A stretch of 64,000 nt of DNA from Edwardsiella piscicida (GTDB lineage: Bacteria; Pseudomonadota; Gammaproteobacteria; Enterobacterales; Enterobacteriaceae): the NCBI RefSeq assembly GCF_001896205.1, contig NZ_MPNU01000001.1, positions 1,274,427 through 1,338,426 on the forward strand. The letters run 5' to 3'. A program made the position numbers and the translations under genes. Of this stretch, positions 1-10,560 are shown piece by piece; the stretch's first letter is position 1; the number at the start of each line of letters is the position of its first letter. Under the pieces are notes generated by a model. That model had not been told where the DNA came from and did not search any database. It saw only the letters and a program-made list of their open reading frames with translations.

Positions 1-405
1 GTGGCGGAACTCCGTCAGCACCCGACGTACGTAGGGCAGGGTCTCCTGCGGCAGCGCATCGGGGGCGAACCAGGTCAGCGCGTCGCACTTGTGCGGCTCC
101 CGGTTATCGATGACGGCGTCGTCATCCGCCAGATAAAACCACTGATCGACATAGGTGCGATCGGCGCTGCGGCGGTGCAGGGTGTAGACATGGCGCAGCG
201 CGGCGGGGTCCCGCGTTAGCCCTATCTCCTCCTGCGCCTCGCGCGCCATCGCCTGGCTCGCGGACTCGCCCGCTTCGACGTGTCCGGCGGGCAGCGACCA
301 ACAGCCGTCGGCAAAGCCGGTATTGGCGCGGCGGGCCAGTAGAAAGCGGCCGTCGCGCTCCAGGATCAGGTATACCGCATGGTAGATCATCGCATGTCCA
401 GGCAC
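1..405 (-). CDS. Nudix hydrolase, 3' end beyond the window
   Basis: The minus strand is open from base 405 to the window edge and carries a full Nudix box (G-x5-E-x7-REAxEEIG, about bases 230-295), the Mg2+-binding signature of enzymes that hydrolyse nucleoside diphosphates linked to another moiety. The substrate cannot be told. I chose the GTG at 405 because GGGAGG lies 5 bases upstream (411-416); the ATG at 390 is in frame but has a poorer ribosome site. The gene begins 16 bases after the rdgC stop on the same strand, so the two may be cotranscribed. The C-terminus is outside the window. Confidence 0.8.
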   Translation of the reverse strand, partial: MPGHAMIYHAVYLILERDGRFLLARRANTGFADGCWSLPAGHVEAGESASQAMAREAQEEIGLTRDPAALRHVYTLHRRSADRTYVDQWFYLADDDAVIDNREPHKCDALTWFAPDALPQETLPYVRRVLTEFRH

Positions 406-421
406 GGTTGCCTCCCGGCGT

Positions 422-1333
422 TTACTGCGCCGCCTCACCGCCCAGGGCGGCGATCAGCTCGTCGATTAATACCGCCAGCTCGCCGGTCATCAGGGCGAAG
501 TCGGCGTCAAAGCGCAGGGCGGCGTCTTCACGATCGATATCTTCATTCTGATCGCGCAGGGTTTCCGAGAACTTCAGGCGCTTAACGGCGCCGTCGTCGG
601 CCAGCACCAGCTGAATGCGCTCGCGCCAGTCCAGCGCCAGCTTGGTCACCAGCTTACCGGCCTCGATATGCACGGCGATCTCATCGCACACCAGCTCCTG
701 CTGTTTGCAGCGAATAACGCCGCCCTCGTCCAGGATAGCCTTCAGCTCGGCCTCGTCCTGCAGGCTGAAGCCCGCCGGGGTGTTGCCGCTGCGTACCCAT
801 TCGGTCAGGGTCATCTCGATGGGTTTATCCAGCGTCAGCGGCACGACGGGCAGGGAGCCCAGGCTCTTGCGCAGCAGCGCCAGCACGTCTTCCGCCCGCT
901 TGGCGCTGGCGGCGTCCAGCATGATCAGGTTGTTGACGCTGTCTATCCACAGCCAGGTCTGGTTAAAGCGGCTGAAGGCGCGCGGCAGCAGGCTGTGCAG
1001 CACCTCATCCTTCAGCGCGTCTTTTTCGGTTTTTTTCAGCTTGCGGTGCTGCTCACCCTCTAGCCTTTCGATTTTGGCCTGCAGCGCCTGCTTGAGCACC
1101 GGCGCCGGCAGGATCTTCTCCTCTTTGCGCGCGCACAGCAGGATCTGCCCGTTGGCGCAGTGGGTCAGCGCGTCGCTGCCGCCGCCGAGGGGGGGAACCC
1201 AGCCGGTGCGCGACATATCCTGACTGCCGCAGGGGGTAAATGCCATGGCGCTGAGCTGGGACTCCATCTCTTGCGCCACCAGCGGAATTTCACGGTTCAG
1301 ACGGTAAATTAACAGGTTCTTAAACCAGAGCAT
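422..1333 (-). CDS. rdgC: Recombination-associated protein RdgC
   Basis: A 303-residue protein matching RdgC over its full length (E. coli RdgC is also 303 residues); it opens [15 protein letters not shown] as in the family. RdgC forms a ring dimer on duplex DNA, is nucleoid associated and restrains RecA-mediated exchange. It is divergent from mak, the arrangement found in E. coli, and the Nudix gene follows closely downstream. The 120-base rdgC-mak gap must hold both promoters. No catalytic motif is expected in this family. Confidence 0.95.
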   Translation of the reverse strand: MLWFKNLLIYRLNREIPLVAQEMESQLSAMAFTPCGSQDMSRTGWVPPLGGGSDALTHCANGQILLCARKEEKILPAPVLKQALQAKIERLEGEQHRKLKKTEKDALKDEVLHSLLPRAFSRFNQTWLWIDSVNNLIMLDAASAKRAEDVLALLRKSLGSLPVVPLTLDKPIEMTLTEWVRSGNTPAGFSLQDEAELKAILDEGGVIRCKQQELVCDEIAVHIEAGKLVTKLALDWRERIQLVLADDGAVKRLKFSETLRDQNEDIDREDAALRFDADFALMTGELAVLIDELIAALGGEAAQ

Positions 1334-1454
1334 GAGGCATTTTTCCGGAAAAAAAGGTGGGAGTTAGCGGCGTCAATGATAGCGAATTCTCCCCGTTTCT
1401 TCACGGAAAAACTCCGCTACTATGGGCACCGGATGAGTGATACAGGAGACGCCG

Positions 1455-2360
1455 ATGCGTATCGGGATTGATTTGGGCGGCACCAAGATTGAGGTGCAGG
1501 CTTTGGGGGATCGCGGGGAAACCCTGTTTCGGCGGCGGGTTGCCACCCCGCGCCATGACTATGCGGCGACGCTGGCGGCGATAGTCCAGCTGGTGGCGGA
1601 CGCCGAGGCGCACTGCGGCGAGCGCGCCTCGGTCGGGGTCGGTATTCCCGGTACGCTGTCCCCGTTTAGCGGGCGGGTTAAGAACGCCAACTCGACCTGG
1701 CTGAACGGCTCGACGCTGGACGCCGACCTGTCCGCCCTGCTGAAAAGAACGGTGCGGTTGGCCAACGATGCGAACTGTCTGGCGGTATCGGAGGCGACCG
1801 ACGGCGCGGCGGCCGGCGCCCGGGTGGTCTTTGCCGTGATTATCGGCACCGGCTGCGGCGCGGGGATTGCGCTGGATGGCCGGGTGCACGCCGGCGGTAA
1901 CGGCATCGCCGGCGAGTGGGGGCATAACCCCTTACCCTGGCAGGATGACGCCGAACGGGCGGCGTCAGCGGCGCAGCCCTGCTACTGCGGCAAACAGGGC
2001 TGCATTGAAACCTTTGTCTCCGGCAGCGGATTCTGCGCCGACTACCGGCGCCACGGCGGGGCGGCGCTTGACGGGGCGCAGATCATGGCGCGGGCCGATG
2101 CGGGCGATGCGTCGGCCTTGGCGGCCATCGCCCGCTATGAGCAGCGTCTGGCGCGTGCGCTGGCGCAGACCATTAACACGCTGGATCCGGACGTGATCGT
2201 GCTGGGCGGCGGCATGAGCAACGTGAGCCGTCTGTATCGTACCCTGCCGGATCTGATCACCCCCTGGGTGTTCGGCGGCGAGTGCCGCACCCCGATTCGC
2301 CCGGCGCAGCACGGCGACGCCAGCGGCGTGCGCGGCGCCGCGTGGCTGTGGCCTGCGTAA
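1455..2360 (+). CDS. mak: Fructokinase Mak (ROK family)
   Basis: A 301-residue ROK-family sugar kinase that phosphorylates fructose (E. coli Mak, 302 residues). Visible features are the phosphate-binding GIDLGGTK (residues 4-11), the catalytic Asp in NDANCLA (about 105) and the ROK zinc site made of the His of EWGH (about 157) and CYCGKQGC (176-183). An upstream in-frame codon at 1437 exists, but ATG 1455 follows CAGGAG at 1443-1448 and gives the canonical N-terminus. It is divergent from rdgC. Cytosolic. Confidence 0.94.
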   Translation: MRIGIDLGGTKIEVQALGDRGETLFRRRVATPRHDYAATLAAIVQLVADAEAHCGERASVGVGIPGTLSPFSGRVKNANSTWLNGSTLDADLSALLKRTVRLANDANCLAVSEATDGAAAGARVVFAVIIGTGCGAGIALDGRVHAGGNGIAGEWGHNPLPWQDDAERAASAAQPCYCGKQGCIETFVSGSGFCADYRRHGGAALDGAQIMARADAGDASALAAIARYEQRLARALAQTINTLDPDVIVLGGGMSNVSRLYRTLPDLITPWVFGGECRTPIRPAQHGDASGVRGAAWLWPA

Positions 2361-2433
2361 CGGCGGGCTGGTCGGCGATTTGCCATACTGGCAGAGGCGC
2401 CGCCGTGGCGCGAGAGAGCGGGAGAGGATGGAT

Positions 2434-2901
2434 ATGCAGGTGAAGATCGTGAGTTTAGCGGCGCAGCCGCTGTTCGCCCTGCGCGTGCAGGGGCCGTTTG
2501 CGCAGTCGCTGGGGCCGGGATTTGAGCGGCTGATGGCGTGGTCGACGCGCCATAGCCTGCAGGGGCAGTGGATGGCGCTGTACTATGATAATCCCCGCGA
2601 GGTTGCGCCAGAGGCACTGCGGGCGGATGTCGCCCTGACGACGGCGACAACAGCGCTCCCGTCAGATGGTGAGGCGTCCGGGATCCGTTGGGACACGTTG
2701 GCTGGGGGCCTGTATGCGCTGGCGCAGGTGCGGGTCATCGATAATGATTTTGCCACGCCGTGGGTAGCGCTGTTTGACCAGGCGCTGCCTGCCAGCGGCT
2801 ATCGTCCGGACGGCGGTCCCTGCTTTGAGCGCTATCTGAGCGATGGTCGAGCCAGCGGTGAGTGGCTGCTGGAGCTGGGCGTGCCGGTCAGAAAAAGCTG
2901 A
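2434..2901 (+). CDS. SbmC/GyrI-like protein
   Basis: A protein of about 155 residues resembling DNA gyrase inhibitor SbmC (GyrI-like fold; E. coli 157 residues). Shared landmarks are GFERLMAW, the YYDNP-x-E segment, a DFATPW motif and CFERYLSDG near the C-terminus. SbmC binds gyrase and protects against microcin B17 and other gyrase poisons; GyrI-like domains also serve as small-molecule binding modules, so the role here is inferred. ATG 2434 sits 6 bases after GGAGAGG; ATG 2428 is too close to it. The gene lies between mak and the DUF1294 gene, on the mak strand. Confidence 0.75.
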   Translation: MQVKIVSLAAQPLFALRVQGPFAQSLGPGFERLMAWSTRHSLQGQWMALYYDNPREVAPEALRADVALTTATTALPSDGEASGIRWDTLAGGLYALAQVRVIDNDFATPWVALFDQALPASGYRPDGGPCFERYLSDGRASGEWLLELGVPVRKS

Positions 2902-3010
2902 AAATGCCCGGTTGCCGCCGCCGGGGTGCCGGAGCGAGGCCCCCGGCAATTGTCGTTTCGCCGCGGACGCGCGAATATAGGCGGACTTTGTCACAGTTTA
3001 TTGCAATTAA

Positions 3011-3370
3011 ATGAAACCAACCCTGATCTGCGATGGTGCACTGGCGCTGACGCTGACGCTGACGCTGCCGTTCTGTCTGCTGACGCCCCATCCGCTGTGG
3101 TATTGGCTGGCGTTGGTGAACCTGTGGACCCTGCTGATGTACGGCTATGACAAGCTGGCGGCGGTGCAGGCGCGGTGGCGTATCCCTGAGCGCACGCTGC
3201 TGCTCGGCGGCGTCCTCGGGGGCTGGCCGGGCGGGCTGCTCGGCCAGGCGCTGTTTCAGCATAAAACCCGTAAGATGGCGTTTCGCAACGCCTTCATGCT
3301 GTCGGTGGTGGCCAACCTGGCGCTGCTGCTGATCCTCTGGTACTGGCTGTACGGGCGCTGGCTGCTGTAG
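3011..3370 (+). CDS. DUF1294 membrane protein
   Basis: A 119-residue protein with hydrophobic segments near residues 8-45 and 92-115. In between is the DUF1294 signature: YGYDKLAA, then WRIPERTLLLGGVLGGWPG and FQHKTRK. The function of DUF1294 proteins is unknown; they are often found alone or fused to a cold-shock domain. The N-terminal ALTLTLTLP stretch is encoded by a short tandem hexamer (CTGACG, three copies around 3046-3065). It is convergent with sbcC; a GC-rich hairpin without a T run fills the 24-base gap. Confidence 0.8.
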   Translation: MKPTLICDGALALTLTLTLPFCLLTPHPLWYWLALVNLWTLLMYGYDKLAAVQARWRIPERTLLLGGVLGGWPGGLLGQALFQHKTRKMAFRNAFMLSVVANLALLLILWYWLYGRWLL

Positions 3371-3394
3371 CGGTACGCCGGCGCCCGCGCCGGC

Positions 3395-6300
3395 TTATGA
3401 CTCCCCGTCGCCGCTGACGCGATAGCGACTGTCGAGGCGGCTAAAGCCCAGTCCGTTGATTTTTTTCACCCGGATCTGCAGCGGGATCCGCTCCTTCATC
3501 GCCTCGACGTGGCTGATGACGCCGATGGTTTTACCGCTGGCGTTCAGGGTATCCAGCGCGTCCAGCGCGGTATCCAGCGTCTCGGCATCCAGCGTGCCAA
3601 ATCCCTCATCCAGAAACAGCGAGTCGATGCGGGTCTTGTGACTGACCAGATCCGACAGCGCCAAGGCCAGGGACAGGCTGACCAAGAAACTTTCGCCGCC
3701 GGAGAGGGTGCGGGTATCGCGCCGCGCATCCGCCTGCCAGGTATCGACGACCTCCAGCTCCAGGGTGTCGCCCTCTCGGCGCAGCAGCTGGTAGCGTCCG
3801 TGCAGGCGCATCAGCTGGCGGTTGGCCAGATAGACCAGATGGTCCAGCGTCAGCCCCTGAGCAAACTTGCGGAACTTGTCGCCGCTGCTGGAGCCGATCA
3901 GCTGATTGAGGTAGCTCCAGTCCTGATACGCCCGTTCGCGCTGGGCTATCTCGGCCAGCCAGCTCTGCTGGCTGTGGCGCCGCTGGGTGTCGCTGTGCAG
4001 CTGCTGCTGCAGCTCGCCCTGCTGCAGGCTATGCTGGCGCAGCTGCTGCGTCAGTGCGCTACAGCGCTGCTCCAGCCACGGGTCGTCGTCGTCGATATGC
4101 AACTCCTGCGGGCGGGTCGCCTCACCCTGGGCAACGGCCTGCTGAGCCTGCGCCAGCAGGGCCGCGCTTTGCTGCCGCTGCCGCTGGGCGTCGTCGCGCA
4201 GTGCCGTGAGCTGCCGCTGCTCCTCTTCCGTCAGCATCGCAGCCAGCAGAGCGGCGTCGTCGCTAAAGGGGGAGTCGGCCAGCGCAGACTGCCAGCGCTG
4301 ACGCAGCGGCAGCAGGCGCTGGGTCAGCGTCTGCTGCTGCTGGCGGGCGGCGCTCAGCTCGCCCTCCAGTCGCTCATACTGCTGCTGCCAGCGCTGACTT
4401 TCCGCCAGCGCGGCGCTCTGACGCTGCTCCAGCGCCTGCTCTTGGTGCAGCAGCTCGGCCTGAACGTCCGCGATCGGGCGGCCGTCGAGCAGGGCGCGCC
4501 GCTGGGCCAGCAGAAGGGCCCGCTGCTCATCCAGCGTCTGACGCTCGCGCGTCAGCGTCTCGTGGTGCTGTGTCTGCGTCGTCAGCTGCTGCTGCAGCAG
4601 GCGTAGCTGCTGCTCTAGGCTGAGCGCCTGGGTCTGCAGCTGCTGGTGCTGCGCCTGCGCCTGCTGCCAACGCTGCCACTCGTCGCGTCGCGCCGCCAGC
4701 CAGCGCTCGCTCTGTGCGGCATCGGGCGCCGTCAGTTCGCCGTCGGCCAGATCGTCGGCTATCTGCTGTGTCAGACTCTGCTGCTCCTGCTCGGTCTGTT
4801 GCCATTGGCGCTCGCACTCCGCGCGGCGGGTCTCCTGGGTTTGCAGCGTCTGCAGCAGCAGACTTTGCGCATGCTGCTCCTGGCTCAGCCGCCCGCTGGC
4901 CTGGGTCAGGGCGTCGCGCGCCCGCTGCAGGCGCTGTGCCAGTGCCTCTCCCTGAGCCTGCAGGCTGTCCAGCTCGCGGCGCCGCTGGGCGCAGCGCTGC
5001 AGGTAGTCGGCGAGGGCCGTCTCATCCTCCAGCGCCAGCGCTAGCCCCAGCGCGTCACAGATCTGCTGCCAGCGCGCGCGCTGCTGGGTCAGCGTCTGCT
5101 GCAGCTGCTGGGCTTCGCTTTCCAGCTGGGCGCACTGCGCCGCGGCTTGAGCCGCGCGTTCGCTCAGCGCTCCGCCTTCCCGTCCCAGGCGCTCGACCTC
5201 CTGGCTGAGGCGATCGCGGCGCCGTTGGCTGTCGCTGAGCGCCGGGGGCTGGTAGCTGGCCGCCAGCGGGTGATCGCATGCGCCGCACAGCGGGCAGGGT
5301 TCGCCCTCACGCAGGCTGGCGCGCTCCGTTTCCAGGCTGATCAGTCGCATCTGCAGCGCTATCTGCTGCTCCAGATCCTGCAGGTGCTGGCGCTTATCCG
5401 CGTACTGACGCCGCTTCTCCGCGAGCTGCTGCTCCAGGATTAGACGCTCGCGCTGCAGTGCGCCATCGCGCGCCTGCAGCGCCTGTATGCGCGCCATCTC
5501 CTGCAGGGCCAGCGGCTGCAGCGCGATCAGCTGCTGGCGATCGTCATCGCCCTGCTGCAGGGTCGTTCGCGCCTGCGTTACGTGTTCGGCGGGGTGGTGG
5601 CGCTGCCACGCTTGCAGCTCGGCCTCCTGCGTCTCCAGCGCCTGACGCAGACGCTGCTCGTCCTGCTGCAGGCCAAGCAGGGTCTCCTGGCGCGCATCGC
5701 GCTGGCGGCACAGGTGCTGTATCTCCTGCTGCAGCCGCGTCCGCTCGGCGCTCAGCCGTAGCCCGTCGTCGCTGAGCACGCCGCGGCGCTCCAGCAGCAT
5801 CTGCCAGCGCGGCAGCCGTTCGCCCCACTGGGCGTGCTGCCGGGCGGCGTCCAGCTGCCGCTGCAGCGCGGCGTGCTGCTGTCGCTGGGCCTCCTGCTGC
5901 GCGCTGAGCTGCTGTTGCTGCGCCTGCAGATCCTGCAGCTGGCGCTGACTCTCCTGCCACTGCTGCGACAGCCGCTGTTCGGCCTCCTCCTGTTTGCTCA
6001 GCGCATTGTCCAGCGGTAGCACTCGCTCGGCGATCAGCGCCTGCGTTTCATCACGGCGCTGGCGCAGCTGCTGCCAGGCTTGCTGCGCCTGCTGTAGCGC
6101 CTGCTGCAGCGGCGCCCGCTGGGCGGCCGCCGCCTGTAGACGCGCCTCCAGCTGATGCTGCTGGGCGTCGGCCTGGCGTAGATCCTCCTCGGCCTGGGTC
6201 AGGCTCTGGTAATACGGCCGCAGCCGCAGCGCGGGTTCGGCGTGGGTCAGCCGCAGCAGCTGCGGCTGAAGGGCGAGCCAGTGCTGCTCGGCCTGGGCGG

Positions 6301-7095
6301 CCTGCGTCTGTGCCTGGCTCAGCGCCTGGCGCTGCTCCTGCTGACGCCGTAGCCACGCCTGCTGCTGCTGCGCCTGCGTCAGCTGAGCGCGCAGCGCCTG
6401 CTCCTGCGTTTGGGCGTGGGTCAGGCTGGCCTGCAGCGCCTCGCGCTGGGCGTCGCTGAGCAGCTCAACGCCGGCGGCGCGTTCGCGCAGCGCGTCCAGA
6501 TCGCTCTTGGCCTGCTTAAAGCGGGCGAAGACCGCCTCGGAGAGGCGCCCGTAGATCTCGGTACCGGTCAGCTCCTCCAGCAGCTCGGCGCGTTTGCCGG
6601 CATCGGCGTTGAGGAACGCGGCGAACTCCCCTTGCGACAGCATCATCGACTTGGTAAAGCGGCCAAAGTCCAGGCCGGTCAGTTCGGCGATGGTTTTTAG
6701 CTTATCGCTGATTTTATCGCACAGGATCGTACCGTCATCCAGCCGCGCCAGCTCGGCGCGTATCGCCTGCAGCTTGCCGTCGGGGCGGTTGTTGGCGCGC
6801 CGCTGGCTCCAAAAGGCGCGGTAGCCTATCCCCTTGACCTCAAACTCCACCTCGGCCAAGGATTCGGCGGTGCCGCGGGTCATCAGCTCATTCTGGCTGG
6901 CGGAGATGGTGTCCAGACGCGGGGTCTGGTGGTACAGCGCCAGACAGATGGCGTCCAGCAGGGTGGTTTTTCCCGCGCCGGTGGCGCCGGTAATGGCAAA
7001 CAGCCCGCTATCGCAGAAGGGGGGGCGCTGAAGTCAATTTTCCACTCGCCGCGCAGCGAGTTGATGTTCTTAAAGCGTAGACTGAGGATCCTCAT
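3395..7095 (-). pseudogene. sbcC: Exonuclease subunit SbcC, interrupted by a frameshift
   Basis: This is the ATPase subunit of the SbcCD nuclease, an SMC-like protein that opens DNA hairpins and double-strand ends. The frame from 6883 to 3395 has the long Gln/Arg-rich coiled coil, the central [10 protein letters not shown] zinc hook and the C-terminal LSGGE signature with Walker B ([12 protein letters not shown]). The start codon (ATG 7095) opens a different frame (MRILSLRFKN), which ends at 6883 after 70 codons. A C7 tract on the coding strand (7019-7025) is the switch point: with eight C the frame runs [20 protein letters not shown] and on into Walker [10 protein letters not shown], for about 1233 residues in all. 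As written, the ATPase loses its Walker A. The ATG overlaps the sbcD stop. It may be a sequencing error or a true mutation. Confidence 0.88.
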
Positions 7096-8324
7096 GCCTG
7101 CGTCTCCTCGGTATCGGGGTCTAGCGTTATCTCCTGCAGCACCTGCTGGAACAGCCGCTGCGCCCGCGCTTGCTGCTGAGGATCGCTCTCCTGCTCCAGC
7201 GCCAGGCGTCGGCTAAATACGTCGTCGGGGGTCAGCTCGCTCAGGGTCTCGCCGGCCTGCATGGTCAGGGCGCGCTGACGCTGCTCACGGCTGCGCCGCA
7301 GCAGCAGGATCTCCACCGGCAGCGTCTCCGCCTGCTGCTGCAGTGTGCGTTCGCTTTCGCTGAGCCAGCCGTCGCTGTCGATCTCGATGTCCAGCCAGAC
7401 CGGCTTGTCCGTCGCCAGTGGGCGCAGGGCCTCCATGGCTGCGCCAATCTCCGTCAGCGAGCCCTTGAGCAGGCGCATCGGCTGGGTCTGGGGGATGGGC
7501 AGCTGGGTTATCTGCGGCGCGCTGCCGTACGCTAAGGTCACCAGGCAGACGCTTTTGCTGCTGCCCAACTCGTCAAAGCTCAGGGGGATCGGGGAGCCGC
7601 TGTAGCGAATATGCTCCGCGTGACCGACTCGCTGCGGGCGGTGAATATGCCCCAGGGCGATATAGTCTGCTGGGGGAAAGGCGCTGGCCGGCAGGGCATC
7701 CAGCGTGCCGATATAGATATCGCGCACCGATTCGGAGCCGCTGGCGCCGACGGTGGTCAGGTGGCCGGTGGCGACGATCGGCAGCGGCTGCGCTAGCGAG
7801 GCCTGCAGCGCCAGCGCACGCTGATACAGGGCGTGGTAGTGATCGCTGATGGCCTGCTGCAGCGCCAGCTGCTTCTCCGCGGCGGACTGGCCGGCGCGGC
7901 TTTGCAGCAGGTCGCGCGGTCGCAGAAAGGGAACGGCGCACAGGATGGCGCCGGGGCTGCCGTCGCGTCGCCGCAGCAGCAGCGGCGCATCGTCGGCGTG
8001 GGCGCCCGCGATCACCTGGGTATGCAGGCAGGCCAGCAGCTCGCGGGATTCGTTGAGGGTCGCCACCGAGTCGTGGTTACCCGCCAGGACGATCAGCTGA
8101 CAGCCGCGTCCCTGCAGCGCCACCACAAAGCGGTTGTACAGTTCACGGGCATAGCTGGGCGGCGTTCCGGTATCGAACAGATCGCCGGCCACGATGATGG
8201 CGTCGGCCTGCTGCTGCTCGGCCTGCAGCAGCAGCCAGTCGAGAAACGCACGGTGTTCATCGGCGCGGCTTTTACCGTAGAAATGCTGGCCAAGGTGCCA
8301 GTCGGAGGTATGGATCAGACGCAT
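7092..8324 (-). CDS. sbcD: Exonuclease subunit SbcD
   Basis: A 410-residue metallophosphoesterase, the Mn2+-dependent nuclease subunit of SbcCD (Mre11 homolog). The metal-binding series is intact: DWHLG (residues 8-12), GDLFD, GNHDS and GHIHRPQ. Its stop overlaps the sbcC start in ATGA, so the two are translationally coupled, and it is divergent from phoB as in E. coli. The intact sbcD next to a shifted sbcC argues that the sbcC lesion is recent or a sequencing error. Confidence 0.95.
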   Translation of the reverse strand: MRLIHTSDWHLGQHFYGKSRADEHRAFLDWLLLQAEQQQADAIIVAGDLFDTGTPPSYARELYNRFVVALQGRGCQLIVLAGNHDSVATLNESRELLACLHTQVIAGAHADDAPLLLRRRDGSPGAILCAVPFLRPRDLLQSRAGQSAAEKQLALQQAISDHYHALYQRALALQASLAQPLPIVATGHLTTVGASGSESVRDIYIGTLDALPASAFPPADYIALGHIHRPQRVGHAEHIRYSGSPIPLSFDELGSSKSVCLVTLAYGSAPQITQLPIPQTQPMRLLKGSLTEIGAAMEALRPLATDKPVWLDIEIDSDGWLSESERTLQQQAETLPVEILLLRRSREQRQRALTMQAGETLSELTPDDVFSRRLALEQESDPQQQARAQRLFQQVLQEITLDPDTEETQA

Positions 8325-8450
8325 GGTGTCCCTTGCTTGGCAACGGAGGGCGCGCCCGCGGCGGCGGGCGGAGGATATGGCGGCCAGTATACCCGGCGCG
8401 ACAAAAGGGCGCCAACCCGTTGGCCGCGGCGGCGAGAGGGGATCTCTTTT

Positions 8451-8484
8451 TTTTCATAAATCTGTCATAAAAATGACGCATAAT
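8451..8484 (+). promoter_or_regulatory. Pho box and -10 of the phoB promoter
   Basis: Three 7-base units at an 11-base period, TTTTCAT (8451-8457), CTGTCAT (8462-8468) and ATGACGC (8473-8479), separated by A-rich 4-base spacers. They closely follow the E. coli phoB Pho box. A -10-like CATAAT follows at 8479-8484 and the phoB ATG at 8517. PhoB-P is expected to bind here and autoactivate phoBR under phosphate limitation. Confidence 0.85.
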
Positions 8485-8516
8485 TGCAGCGGATGACAAT
8501 TAACCGGGAAGTCAGT

Positions 8517-9206
8517 ATGACCATACGCATTTTAGTCGTAGAAGATGAAACGCCCATCAGGGATATGGTGAGTTTCGTTCTGGAGCAGAACGGCTATCAG
8601 CCGCTGGAGGCGGAGAGCTATGACGGTGCGTTAAGCCAGCTGTGCGAGCCTTACCCCGATCTGATTCTGCTGGACTGGATGCTGCCCGGCGGCTCGGGTA
8701 TCCAGCTTATCAAGCAGCTGAAGCGGGAGCCGGCGACCCGGGAGATTCCGGTGATGATGCTGACGGCGCGCGGCGAAGAGGAGGATCGGGTGCGCGGTCT
8801 GGAGGTGGGCGCCGATGACTACATTACCAAGCCGTTTTCGCCCAAAGAGCTGGTGGCGCGGATCAAGGCGGTGATGCGCCGCATTTCGCCGATGGCGCTG
8901 GAGGAGACCATCAACCTGCAGGGGCTGAGCCTCGATCCCGTCTCGCACCGGGTGACGGCCCAGGACGACGCGGTGGAGATGGGGCCGACCGAATTTAAAC
9001 TGCTGCACTTCTTTATGACTCACCCTGAGCGGGTTTACAGCCGCGAACAGTTGCTCAATCATGTCTGGGGCACTAACGTGTATGTGGAGGATCGTACCGT
9101 CGATGTCCACATTCGCCGTCTGCGTAAGGCGCTGGAGGGCAGCGGGCACGATCGCATGGTGCAGACCGTGCGCGGTACCGGCTACCGTTTCTCCGCCCGT
9201 TTCTGA
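8517..9206 (+). CDS. phoB: Phosphate regulon response regulator PhoB
   Basis: A 229-residue OmpR-type response regulator, the same length as E. coli PhoB. The receiver domain has the phosphoacceptor Asp53 in LLDWMLP and the KPF motif in [13 protein letters not shown]; the C-terminal winged helix ends with the recognition region around [13 protein letters not shown]. It activates the Pho regulon when phosphorylated by PhoR. An in-frame ATG at 8484 lies in the promoter; ATG 8517 gives the canonical [11 protein letters not shown]. It has its own Pho box and is followed by phoR after 20 bases. Confidence 0.97.
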   Translation: MTIRILVVEDETPIRDMVSFVLEQNGYQPLEAESYDGALSQLCEPYPDLILLDWMLPGGSGIQLIKQLKREPATREIPVMMLTARGEEEDRVRGLEVGADDYITKPFSPKELVARIKAVMRRISPMALEETINLQGLSLDPVSHRVTAQDDAVEMGPTEFKLLHFFMTHPERVYSREQLLNHVWGTNVYVEDRTVDVHIRRLRKALEGSGHDRMVQTVRGTGYRFSARF

Positions 9207-9226
9207 TCGGCGACGGAGTTCTGACT

Positions 9227-10528
9227 GTGCTAGATAAACTCTCCTGGAAGACGCTGCTGTCTGAGCTGCTGCTGTGCTGCGTGCCGGCGCTGCTGCTCGG
9301 CGCGCTGTTCGGCTATTTACCCTGGTTTTTACTGTCGGCGCTGTGCCTGCTGCTGCTGTGGCACGGCTGGAATCAGCTGCGGCTCTCCCACTGGCTGTGG
9401 GTGGATCGCAGCATGACGCCGCCCAGCGGGCGCGGCAGCTGGGAGCCGCTGTTTTACGGGCTGTATCAGATGCAGCAGCGCAATCGGCGGCGGCGGCGTG
9501 AGCTGGCTTTGCTGATCAAACGCTTCCGCAGCGGGGCGGAGTCGCTGCCCGATGCCATCGTGATGCTGACCGATGAGGGCAACATCTTTTGGTGTAACCA
9601 TCTGGCGCAGCATCTGCTGGGGTTCCGCTGGCCGGAGGATAATGGGCAGAATATCCGCAATCTGCTGCGCTATCCCGAATTTAGCCGTTATCTGGGCGAC
9701 GCCGACTACGCTCGGCCGCTGACGCTGCACCTGAACAGCGGGCGCTATATGGAGTTTCGCCTGATGCCCTACAGCGAGGGGCAGATGCTGATGATCGCGC
9801 GCGATGTGACCCAAAAGCGCCAGTTGGAGGGTGCGCGGCGCAACTTTTTTGCCAACGTCAGCCATGAGCTGCGCACGCCGCTGACGGTGCTGCAGGGCTA
9901 TCTGGAGATGTTTGGCGACGATGCCATGCCGGCGCCGCAGCGGGAGAAGGCGCTGCTGACCATGCAGGCGCAGGCGCAGCGTATGGATGGACTGGTTCGG
10001 CAGCTGCTGGTGCTGTCGCGGATTGAGGCGGCGCCGGACATCGATCTCAGCGCGGTGGTCGATGTCCCGGCGATGCTGCATATGCTGGAGCGCGAGGCCA
10101 ACGCGCTGAGCGACGGCCAGCACACGCTACGCTTTAGCATTGATGATGGCCTGCGGGTGCGCGGCAACGAGGAGCAGCTGCGCAGCGCCGTCTCTAACCT
10201 GGTGTATAACGCGATCAACCATACGCCGGCGGGAACGCAGATTAGGGTATGCTGGCAGCGCACCGCGCAGGGGGCCTACTTTAGCGTGCAGGACAATGGG
10301 CCGGGCATCGCTCAGGAGCACCTCAGCCATCTGACCGAGCGCTTTTACCGGGTCGACCGCTCCCGCTCTAGCCGCACCGGCGGCAGCGGGCTGGGACTGG
10401 CCATCGTCAAGCATGCGCTGCAGCACCACGAGGCGCAGCTGGCGATCGATAGCGCTCTCGGGCAGGGAACCCGCTTCGCGTTTACCCTGCCGTCCCATCT
10501 GGTGTTCAACGGCGCACCGTCGGCCTGA
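9227..10528 (+). CDS. phoR: Phosphate regulon sensor kinase PhoR
   Basis: A 433-residue membrane histidine kinase. Two hydrophobic segments (about 14-30 and 32-46) form the short N-terminal anchor, then come a PAS region, the dimerisation His213 in [17 protein letters not shown], and the ATP-binding N, G1 (DNGPGIA) and G2 ([13 protein letters not shown]) boxes. PhoR phosphorylates or dephosphorylates PhoB according to PstSCAB/PhoU signals. Translation starts at GTG 9227; the next residues (LDKLSWK) match the E. coli start. In E. coli brnQ follows; here a convergent ppx does. Confidence 0.97.
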   Translation: MLDKLSWKTLLSELLLCCVPALLLGALFGYLPWFLLSALCLLLLWHGWNQLRLSHWLWVDRSMTPPSGRGSWEPLFYGLYQMQQRNRRRRRELALLIKRFRSGAESLPDAIVMLTDEGNIFWCNHLAQHLLGFRWPEDNGQNIRNLLRYPEFSRYLGDADYARPLTLHLNSGRYMEFRLMPYSEGQMLMIARDVTQKRQLEGARRNFFANVSHELRTPLTVLQGYLEMFGDDAMPAPQREKALLTMQAQAQRMDGLVRQLLVLSRIEAAPDIDLSAVVDVPAMLHMLEREANALSDGQHTLRFSIDDGLRVRGNEEQLRSAVSNLVYNAINHTPAGTQIRVCWQRTAQGAYFSVQDNGPGIAQEHLSHLTERFYRVDRSRSSRTGGSGLGLAIVKHALQHHEAQLAIDSALGQGTRFAFTLPSHLVFNGAPSA

Positions 10529-10560
10529 TTAGCGCGGGCTCGCGTGCGCGTCGGCGCGCG

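Noticed and set aside
3044-3068. Short CTGACG tandem repeat in the DUF1294 gene as a phase-variation tract
   Set aside because: The unit is 6 bases, so copy-number change keeps the reading frame; it could only alter the membrane segment length.
3509-4606. Long Gln/Leu-rich open frames antisense to sbcC
   Set aside because: They reflect the CTG/CAG-rich coiled-coil coding of sbcC, not separate genes.
3900-6450. Dense CTGCTG/CAGCAG repeats that look like a repeat array
   Set aside because: They are imperfect, lack unique spacers of even length and encode the Gln/Leu heptads of the SbcC coiled coil; not CRISPR.
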